NCBI GenBank assembly: GCA_945910005.1
Contig: OX246737.1
Span: 76,101,665 to 76,165,664 of the forward strand
From: Isoperla grammatica
Taxonomy: Eukaryota; Arthropoda; Insecta; Plecoptera; Perlodidae
Direction of reading: 5' to 3'
Length of the DNA: 64,000 nt
Positions 56,425 through 64,000 of the stretch are shown here, piece after piece (position 1 is the stretch's first letter; each line of letters starts with the position of its first letter). The position numbers were made by a program, and so were the translations under genes. Under the pieces are notes generated by a model, which was given only the letters and a program-made list of their open reading frames with translations, had not been told where the DNA came from and ran no database searches.

Positions 56425-56584
56425 CTTATAGGGTAGGGTATACCAGCTCTGAGGGGATACTCGTACACTAGGGTAGGTTTACCCTGGGGTTAATCGTTCA
56501 CTAGAGGTGGTTTCCCGGGGGGTATTTGTGCCCTAGGGCTGTTTTACCGGGGGGGTAATCCAGCTCGGGGGTAAACGATCCCTG
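56425..56584. repeat. Degenerate edge of the 63 bp minisatellite
   Basis: Words such as TAGGGTAGG, CCCTAGGG and GTACACTAGGG persist without the 63 bp period. Confidence 0.4.
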
Positions 56585-57255
56585 TTACACAAAACTATCT
56601 AGATAACGTATCTAGATAAAATCTGTTATCTATAATCTTTATCTAGCTAATTTTTTTGGTGTTATCTTTATCTTTTATCTAGTTAAAAACACAGATTATC
56701 TTTTTTAAAATTTTCAGCTTTTAGATAAAAAAATAGATAAAATGTTTAACCATAATATACTCAATTTATGTATTATACTTCTAAAAATTAGTGTTTTGGA
56801 GACTATATCTTAAATTTGACACGGAGCATGTTTAAATTAATTGAATTTTGCATTTTGAAAACTTAAGACATTTTCCTGGACAGACCCTAATAGTAGGCTA
56901 ATGTATCTTGTACTGATTTTTACAATAAAGTTTGAAATTTTGAATATCCTTAGTCCTGTATCTCTATTCTCTAATTACTTTAAACCTTACTATCCCATCC
57001 TTAAAATCCATCCACATTATGATGGATATGGAAAAAAAATAAGTAAATGTTGCTTTTTAAGAAACATGACAATAACTCAATAATATCATTATTATCTTTT
57101 ATCTTTTCGAAATTATCTAGATAATTATTTTAATCTTTTATCTATTATCTAGATAATTTTTTTACACTTTATCTTTTATCTTATCTAGATAATTTTTTGG
57201 AGAATTATCTTTATCTTTATCTAGATAAAAAATAAATTATCTAGTCACAACACTG
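56585..57255. mobile_element. AT-rich element with clustered TATCTAGATA palindromes
   Basis: Two blocks (56590-56730 and 57085-57245) are full of ATCTAGATAA/TTATCTTTTATC words, with about 350 bp of ordinary sequence between them. The outer words GTTACACAAAACTATCTAG and CTAGTCACAACACTG resemble loosely inverted ends. It may be a hAT-like MITE, but the ends and target site are unclear. Confidence 0.4.
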
Positions 57256-57718
57256 CTAGTCAATAGAAGTAAAATAAATATTTTCCTACATTTATTCCTA
57301 CATTTTATTTTATTTTATTGTATTTCATTATTTATTGTTATTTACTACCTTGAATGTAAATTTAAATAGTAACTAGTAACTACTACCTACTTGGCGGCCA
57401 TGTGGCAACTAGCTATTTTCTTAACACAGCCCAAACACAAGACAGTGTCTTAGTTGGGCTTTTCTTACTCATAACACATAATCCTAATCTTAAATGTTCT
57501 GTGTACATGTAATTGTATATTGTGTAAAATGTAAGAAAATAAAATAAAATTTGAATCTGAATCTGAATGCACAATAAGTACCTCAAACTGCAACAAATTA
57601 TAAAAACGAAGCTGCAACTTAAAATAAGTAACCTAAGTGGGCGTTGACTGGTTGTGTTGTCTCAAAAAAAAAACCGTAGGCATATTTTATAGCCTATGCC
57701 CATGCTACTTGCACTTGC
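57256..57718. other. No gene recognised
   Basis: AT-rich. AATAAAATAAAATTTGAATC near 57537 resembles a retroposon 3' end (GAATCTGAATCTGAATG), but no body is visible. Confidence 0.35.
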
Positions 57719-57722
57719 TTAA

Positions 57723-58442
57723 AGGGGTTCTCACCCGCTAGATTTATTTTTTACCATATGATCTACTCCATTACACTAATCGATAATGAACCATAACACA
57801 TCATGAATTGAAACCTGTGAATGTTATTAATTAATGAAATTTCTGGTTAACTGCCGCGGCGACTGTTGGTGTCAGCCGGCTTTTGGTGCGAGTGTACTCG
57901 AAGCGATATATCTAGACGGCCTTGGTGTACTCCATTCGACACCGCATAACAGACCGCGTTCATTGTGCATGCGTTGACTATTTCCCCTCCCAATACTACT
58001 CTCTCTCTCTCTCTCTCTCTCGCTTGGCTTACTTGACACCAACTCGACAGTCGACACCTGCCGACTCGACGTGCACAGCAACGCACAGCAACGCTCAAAA
58101 CGAAATGGAGCACCCGATTACACATCTTTATTTTGTACCTGAACGGAAGCTCCGATTACAAAACCAAAATATACGAAATACGCAGAAAAGAAAGACGCAG
58201 CGAAAAGTATTACATCATTTTTTTTTGGAGCAGAATCCTCCAAGGTCCCAAGGCATACAGGTCGTCCCAATGCTATTTCTTATGGGAGATTTTCGCCGAT
58301 GGGACCTAGCTCGAAAATCACTAACTTTGATATTTTTTTCCCGGGTTATGGTGAACCCGATTTTTTGTCTTTTAGTCGCTAATTTCATAGATAATTAGCC
58401 TTAGTTAAACATATTTTTTTGGTGTAGCGGGTGAGAACCCCT
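57723..58442. mobile_element. Kolobok/T2-like element (TTAA target, AGGGG ends)
   Basis: 720 bp. Left TTAA|AGGGGTTCTCACCCGCTA and right TAGCGGGTGAGAACCCCT|TTAA give 18 bp inverted ends flanked by TTAA (57719-57722, 58443-58446). TTAA followed by AGG is the signature I associate with the Kolobok/T2 group, as opposed to the CCC of piggyBac. It contains a 158-codon open frame (57922-58398, plus) with a CT-repeat and no recognisable transposase or THAP domain, so it is best regarded as non-autonomous. Confidence 0.75.
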
Positions 58443-58446
58443 TTAA

Positions 58447-59688
58447 GCATTGTGTCTACTGTTGCCTTGAATTGTTAAGTTTTACACTGTTTCCACAGAT
58501 AAATGTTACAATTGTTTGTCGGTGCTGTTTCATGGAAATGCCAAAAATATGTTTAAAATTGGGTACCCGGAAAGTGGACCTGCAGAAACTGGACTAAAGG
58601 CCTCTGAAAAACAGCTAATCGTGTAGGTACGGAAAGTCGACCTCCAGAAACTGGGCTAAAGCTAGGCACGCGAGTAAACAAGTGTTTTATAGCGGAAAGT
58701 GGACTAGAGGATAGTCGACAGTGTGGGTACAGAATCCCATCCTTTAAAAGTGTCAAATAACACTTGAAAAGCACTTAATAAACGATTTTTAGATTCAACA
58801 ACACCGATTGTCGATCTCGCGGAAACTGGACCCCATAAACAACGCCCCCAGCAACGTCCATGCCAGCTGACCAATGACTGAGCACATACCTTTGTAGACC
58901 GCGCCCTACTACCCATTCGCAAAATATAAGCCCTTTATGTTATTGCAACCCGAGAAAACAATGTGGTAACCGCGCTCGGGTGACAGCCTCAGAGTCCGCT
59001 TAATTTGGTGGTATTATCGACACATTCACCCACATATCTCGTACTCATTTAGATTTGGGCTGCGTTCAGCAAACCAACTAATATGTCGTGCTGAGCAGTA
59101 TAAACTTGTCACATATTGAGATGCAATTTGTTTTCATAACCTATGTGTGCATCAAACATACTGCGAGCTACATTTTCGACAGCATGTAAATTGCTATGCG
59201 CTCAGAGACCATTTTGCTTCCCGCCTTCAAAACCTCGGTTCCCTATAATTTCATAGTTCCCACGTGACGTCACAGCGGCCATGATTGCGACACAATTGAT
59301 GAGGACCAATCCTAGATCATTGGTATATATAATTCAAATTTAATAAATAAACCTAATTTAGAATTTAAAAAGTAAACATAAGTAATAAAAACATAAGAAA
59401 TTACCATGCATACTAATTTTATTTAAAAAAACAGGTTGCATTTTAAAGAACTAAGGATTTCTGTGTTCTATCACAACATCCTTCAATTGTTTCCCCATGG
59501 CAACGTCAAAGATTGATCACAAATGTGGCCGCCACGCGCAAATTTGTGACGTACGTGCAACCTATGAATTCACATCAGTTAAATGTACAAGTAAATATGT
59601 AACACGTTAACAAAACGTAGTTACAAAATTTGTTACTGATGTATTTCAGTGGCGAAATGAAAGCTAAGGCTTTTCCATATTCTAGTCA
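58447..59688. other. No gene recognised
   Basis: GGAAAGTGGACCTGCAGAAA, GGAAAGTCGACCTCCAGAAA, GCGGAAAGTGGAC and GCGGAAACTGGACC recur at about 58569, 58630, 58691 and 58817, a small irregular repeat. The rest is unassigned. Confidence 0.45.
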
Positions 59689-60038
59689 CTGCACATGCAA
59701 CACCATCCTGTATCTCACTGACCTAAACATTCAAACGCCTTGAATGTGAACTGTAAATGGAAAGACTGAGATTTTAATATTGAGACTATTCAAAAATGAA
59801 TTGAAAAATGTGAAGTAACAAGTTACAGGACTTGTAGTTTCGTATCACTACACAAAGTGTGTTCTGCACATGCAACACCATCCTGTATCTCACTGACCTA
59901 AACATTCAAACGCCTTGAATGTGAACTGTAAATGGAAAGACGGAGATTTTAATATTGAGACTATTCAAAAATGAATTGAAAAATGTGAAGTAAGAAGTTA
60001 CAGGACTTGTAGTTTCGTATCACTACACAAAGTGTGTT
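59689..60038. repeat. 175 bp tandem duplication
   Basis: CTGCACATGCAACACCATCC starts at 59689 and again at 59864. The two units differ at only a few positions (for example GACTGAG/GACGGAG, AACAAG/AAGAAG), so the duplication is recent. Both end with CACTACACAAAGTGTGTT, itself a small palindrome. Confidence 0.95.
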
Positions 60039-60888
60039 TGTATAGTACAAAAAAGTAGTTAAGTAGTAAAGTAAATATTGTATGTTTTTATAACTACTAG
60101 GGGTGTTATTTGGACCCAGTTTTGGTATAAAAAGATTATAAAAAATGGAACCAGGTCACAACACTATTAGGATAAATAATTTATAATATACGAAATTTAA
60201 TATCATACAGTGGGTAGTGCTTAGGAATCCACTAAAATATGCAATCTCTCTACATCCTCGATGTTGTCGTGTTCTTGAGGTGACGAAAACCATAATTTTG
60301 CGCGGTTTAGTATTTAGACTACACCCCCTTTTCGTCAATTACTGTGATAATCCCTATAAGGAGTGGTTACTTTCGTTACTTACCGAAGTAAGTAATATAT
60401 ACCATAAATGTATATGATACGCACATTCATAATTCAGATTTACTAAATTGATCTAACTAAAGATAGATAGATTACTAAATCACACTGGCTGTACGCCAGT
60501 TTGATTTGCCGGCGCCCATGGACTTCATAAAAGTCTATCCTCCGCTTTGAAGGAGAATGCGAGCTTCTTATAGCTGAACAAGTATCAGTCCAGCAAGTTA
60601 ATAACTTTACTTAGCATGGTACTATATTTTACTTGTATATAAAACTCTGTTAGAAACAACGCATGTAAATGCACGGTAGATAGTTGCGTTGTATAACAAA
60701 CAGGTAAGTAATAAAAATAGTGACTAGTGCAATGCAACATCGACCAAAGGACATGATTGCACACTTGCCTATTCGCGATCTCAAGGACGTTTGAAAGTGA
60801 CGTCACTGGCCAATGTGGCGGCCGTGCCGGGTTAACTACTCTGTGTGACATTGGCGGTATCACTGGAACGTTGATCACTTATCTCCTT
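60039..60888. other. No gene recognised
   Basis: Unique-looking AT-rich sequence. Short frames only. Confidence 0.45.
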
Positions 60889-61574
60889 CTAGCTCTTATA
60901 CTATTCATTTTGAAGGAAAAACTTATAGGAAAGCGGATTAAGTTTACATGCCAATAGTCATCATAAAGGTTATTTTATAATTATAGACCCAGTAGTTTCC
61001 TTGTTATAACAATTCACGCAAAAAATCGGAAAATTAGCAAAATTTCTTATTGTTTTCTCAACTTAAATTGTTGAAAAACTAATGATCGGATTTTGACGAG
61101 AGTTTCTTTGGAACATGAACCATTAATGTGAGAAAATAAACAAATAAACTTTCTAGATAGAAAGTGCCCTGAACGAAAATTCATAGCATGCACTAACATG
61201 CAGGGTGCGTAGTTTCACGGCCAAAACCGCTGCTTTTGAGGTCCAACCCGCTGCACCCTGCATGTTAGTGCATGCTATGAATTTTCGTTCGGGGCACTTT
61301 CTATCTAGAAAGTTTATTTGTGTATTTTCTTACATTGTTGGTACATGTTCCAAAGGAACTCTTGTCAAAATCCGATGATTAGTTTTTCAACAATTTAAGT
61401 TGAGAGAACAATAAGAAATTTTGCTCATTTACCGATTTTTTGCGTGAATTGTTATAGCAAGTAAACTACTGGGTCTATAATTTTGAAATAACCTTTATGA
61501 TGACTATTGGCATGTAAACTTAATCCGCTTTCCTATAAGTTTTCCCTTCAAAATGAATAGTATAAGAGCTAGAA
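60889..61574. mobile_element. 686 bp near-perfect hairpin element
   Basis: The left arm starts TTCTAGCTCTTATACTATTC and the right arm ends GAATAGTATAAGAGCTAGAA. Arms of about 320 bp pair along their full length with few mismatches, up to GCATGCACTAACATGCAGGG on each side of a 42 bp loop (61209-61250). No ORF. Target duplication not clear. Foldback class. Confidence 0.85.
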
Positions 61575-62320
61575 CGAGATTAGTACCGCGTGGTTTGTGC
61601 GAGAATCCGCAGACAGTTAGAGCGCTAGACCCGTTAGCTTAGGGATAATTTTGTCCGCTAGGAGCGTATCGAAGTTTTGCGATCGCGAATAACCAGGGGT
61701 TCACAATTGTGGTGAGATTGAACTAGACTCCAATGCAGAGGAGGATCGCGTGTGGTTGTTTTGGGACGCAAAAGTTGCAGAGTTACGTAATTAACTAACT
61801 GTTAATATTAATCTGTCTTTTGATAGGCCTACAACCGTTGTGTTAATCAACCTTCACTCCAACCCCCTATGGAAGTTAAATAATAATAACGTAATTAAAT
61901 TATCTCCTCTATAACTCGACACACTTGTCATGTTCTTCATATTTGGCTGATTTCAGCAACGAGACAGTGCTCTATCACAATACAAAAAGATATGTACCTA
62001 TCCGATCTACTTTTCGCAAAATTTTGAAGTGAAACATTTCAAAATCCCTACCCTTTTACATTGGAAAGTAGAGAAATATACATTTTATTACCTTCACATA
62101 ACTATAAAGAAGACAAGAAAACCTATCACGTGAACCAATTTAGTATCAAAATAAAGATAAGTTCTCAAAGATTACACACACACCAGAAACATGAATCTAT
62201 CCGTACTACGTTTCGCGTTATTTGAGCCTAAATTTGAATGTACGCTCAGAAACTTGGCAACACTGCAGTGCAGAGTCGACTGCTCCAACTTGCCACTCCC
62301 CCGCCGCCCGCGACTAAGGT
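61575..62320. other. No gene recognised
   Basis: Unassigned sequence without repeats visible by eye. Confidence 0.45.
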
Positions 62321-62324
62321 TGAC

Positions 62325-62440
62325 ATTCATAGTCGGCCCCTAGACACCCAGGGGCACCCATTGTTGCTATGGATTTGTTTCGTTAATGGGAAATAACATG
62401 CAAACAATTGTTATCTTGGTAACAATAGGCGCCCCTAAGA
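62325..62440. mobile_element. MITE copy related to 26245-26375
   Basis: CATTCATAGTCGGCCCCTAG, GGGAAATAACATGCAAACAA and GTTATCTTGGTAACAATAGG with GCGCCCCTA match the foldback near 26.3 kb in inverse order, with internal complementarity of its own. Confidence 0.55.
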
Positions 62441-62617
62441 AAAAGTAAATTAAAAAAAAAGCACAACAACCAAAAGCACTTATGGCGCGTTCCCATGTTC
62501 AATGCTCGGCTTTTTTCGCGTGGCGGTGGCGAACCAGAGAGCTTTGCGCCGCTACGCCGCGAAAGAAAATGGGTTCAATTTCAATTTACAGCGCCGCGTT
62601 GGGCCGCGTTGTGACGT

Positions 62618-62963
62618 CATAACAGACCAAACCATACATCACAATAGACCGGATATTATATTTATTGACAAGAAGAAACAAGAAACGATTATAATTAATG
62701 TTGCTGTCCCTTTATGCCACAATGTAGAGACAACTTGGCGGGAAAAGATAAACAGATACAAGAAGTTATCTATTGAAATAAAAAGATTGTGGAAGCAGAA
62801 TAATGTAACTGTTGTACCGTTAATTATATCAGCAAATGGCATTGTTCCGCGTAAACTCCATGACAGTATTAAACTAATTGGTCTCCAACCGAACATATAC
62901 ATCGAGATGCAAAAAGCAATAATTTTGAACACGTGTAGGATAGTGCGAAAATTTTTGAGCTAA
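62618..62963 (+). pseudogene. RLE-type endonuclease fragment of a LINE, open frame
   Basis: About 115 codons open to TGA at 62963, giving the C-terminus of a non-LTR retrotransposon protein. HHNRPDIIFIDKKKQETIII followed by NVAVP has the PD...K layout of restriction-like (PD-(D/E)xK) endonucleases, except that the usual second acidic residue (IDVAVP in relatives as I recall them) is Asn here. Then SIEIKRLWKQ, VVPLIISANGIVPRKLHDSI and NTCRIVRKFLS. RLE-bearing LINEs (R2, R4/Dong and relatives) cut a chosen target with this domain. The RT is absent through 5' truncation, so the fragment cannot function alone. The frame upstream of 62618 belongs to unrelated DNA. Confidence 0.65.
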
Positions 62964-63240
62964 GAAGAATGAAGACTTCAAGAAGTTCTCCATCCTGATG
63001 GTGGTTTTCGTGGTTTTCCACCGTACGAAGAGCGAACGCTGGGATGAGTACAAATCGGCCACGACCGTACATAGCATCCACAGTTTGGTTTGGAAAAAAT
63101 AATATAGACAATGATATATTTAATTAGTTCTAAGTAGATTTTAATAAGGTAAACACATGGAAATACTTGAAATTTATGTCCGTACAACATGTTTATGCCG
63201 GTTTTGACCGAGTTTGTATGTATTGCAACAATTTAATAAT
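62618..63240 (+). mobile_element. 5'-truncated RLE-type LINE end (subfamily A)
   Basis: Coding fragment 62618-62963, then a 3' UTR with GAGTACAAATCGGCCACGAC, AATAAGGTAAACACATGG and GCCGGTTTTGACCGAGTTTG, ending GTATTGCAACAATTTAATAA in a short AAT run. The same 3' UTR recurs at 52452-52650, 63876-64000, inside the 31.7-34.3 kb inverted repeat and, diverged, at 24955-25388. Confidence 0.8.
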
Positions 63241-63245
63241 AATAA

Positions 63246-63462
63246 AACCCAGCCACTCGCGGTCGAACTCAAGGACATATACAAGCTGAGGTCCATTGAG
63301 ATAGTTCCTGTCATCGTCTCCGTCAACGGTCTGGACCTGGTCACCAAGGAGTGGTCAGCTGCGGAAGAGAAGCTCCACATGAAGGACAAGCACGTGCGTG
63401 TCATGCAGAAGGCTGCAATCCTCGGCACAGTTAATATCGTGCGGAAGGTCCTCAGCCTATGA
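63246..63462 (+). pseudogene. LINE C-terminal (RLE-region) fragment
   Basis: Encodes PLAVELKDIYKLRSIEIVPV, IVSVNGLDLVTKEW and the terminal MQKAAILGTVNIVRKVLSL, the same type of C-terminus as at 52682-52910 (I-VP-I--NG ... AILGT--I-RKVL). It is GC-richer than its surroundings and less decayed. Truncated before the PD motif. Confidence 0.65.
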
Positions 63463-63570
63463 GCTACTTTGTCACCACCATCTTGCGGTCGCCACGCTAT
63501 ATGTGCACTATCGCACCGTCTTGGCTCAAGAGAAGCCCGATGGTGCAAATGAGGGAAGAGAAGGAAGGGA
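63246..63570 (+). mobile_element. 5'-truncated RLE-type LINE end (subfamily B)
   Basis: Coding fragment to TGA at 63462, then about 108 bp of 3' UTR (GCTACTTTGTCACCACCATC onward) ending GAAGGAAGGGAAA in (AAT)n. It starts at an AATAATAATAAAA run that closes the previous element. Confidence 0.7.
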
Positions 63571-63680
<110 letters not shown>

Positions 63681-63789
63681 TTTTTTTTTTATTGATAACC
63701 ATGTTCTGTACAATACAATCATTAAATAAACATTCGACATCCCTCAAAGCTAAGTTCATAGCTTGTCTGTGGGTTATATACCAATGAAT
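63681..63789 (-). mobile_element. Short retroelement 3' end with A-tail (minus strand)
   Basis: On the minus strand GTATTGTACAGAACATGGTT is followed by ATCAATAAAAAAAAA, that is AATAAA and a poly-A tail. About 100 bp long, placed between two AAT arrays. Family unknown. Confidence 0.45.
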
Positions 63790-63791
63790 AT

Positions 63792-63861
<70 letters not shown>

Positions 63862-63875
63862 TAATAATAATAAAA
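63790..63875. repeat. (AAT)n microsatellite
   Basis: AAT units with one AAATAAT and one GATAAT interruption. Confidence 0.97.
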
Positions 63876-64000
63876 CATGGACAATGATACATTTAATTAG
63901 TTCTAAGTAGATTTTAATAAGGTAAACACAAAGAAATACTTGACATTTATGTCCGTACAACATGTTTATGCCGGTTTTGACCGAGTTTGTATGTATTGCA
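63876..64000 (+). mobile_element. 5'-truncated LINE 3' end (subfamily A), cut by window end
   Basis: ACATGGACAATGATACATTT through GTTTGTATGTATTGCA matches the 3' UTR at 52452 and 62618. It begins at the AAT array; the far side lies outside the window. Confidence 0.8.

Noticed and set aside
57922..58398. 158-codon frame as a transposase
   Set aside because: No transposase motif, includes a CT microsatellite, and is too short for the superfamily suggested by the ends.

Overview
This window reads as the nuclear DNA of an invertebrate animal, most likely marine. It is AT-rich and has canonical GT-AG introns with GTAAGT donors. It is packed with simple repeats, hairpin (foldback) elements, tRNA-derived SINEs and non-LTR retrotransposons, including a Tx1-type LINE and LINE ends that look like the restriction-like-endonuclease (RLE) class. 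The species cannot be named from the sequence. No rRNA gene, functional tRNA gene, CRISPR array or bacterial-type operon was found.

Layout. 1-7100: intergenic DNA with foldback elements, two SINE copies and an unusual 580 bp field of TTTCGCGC-type motifs (3730-4310). 7139-23174: one probable plus-strand gene of four exons (7139-7169, 7889-8101, 17547-17656, 20463-23174). Its splice phases all agree and it encodes about 1021 residues: an acidic repeat region, two zinc-finger-like motifs, a tyrosine-recombinase-like domain and a basic C-terminal module. The introns hold a 1.2 kb CAGT array, an 850 bp GTA/GTG array, SINEs and foldbacks. 23196-31300: MITEs (one with TTAA target sites and CCC ends, piggyBac-like), a 33-copy 41 bp minisatellite carrying CACGTG in every unit, and long GT tracts. 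31696-34346: a 2.65 kb inverted repeat with LINE pieces in both arms.

35421-44675: two head-to-tail minus-strand copies of one Tx1-like LINE. The first is near full length (ORF1 plus a broken ORF2). The second is 5' truncated and lies in a GATA microsatellite touching the first. 45159-49775: a TIR element, a small array of a 63 bp minisatellite, a decayed second type of LINE, and a SINE. 51377-53430 and 62618-64000: several 5'-truncated RLE-type LINE ends, most of them bordered by AAT repeats. 54440-56424: the large array of the 63 bp minisatellite. 57723-58442: a TTAA-flanked element with AGGGG ends (Kolobok/T2-like). 60889-61574: a 686 bp hairpin element.

How it works together: only the four-exon gene looks like a candidate host or domesticated gene. 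The rest is mobile and satellite DNA. The strongest biological theme is the association of retrotransposons with microsatellites: a Tx1-like LINE with GATA, and RLE-type LINE ends with AAT. All homology statements rest on motif recognition by eye; no database search was possible.
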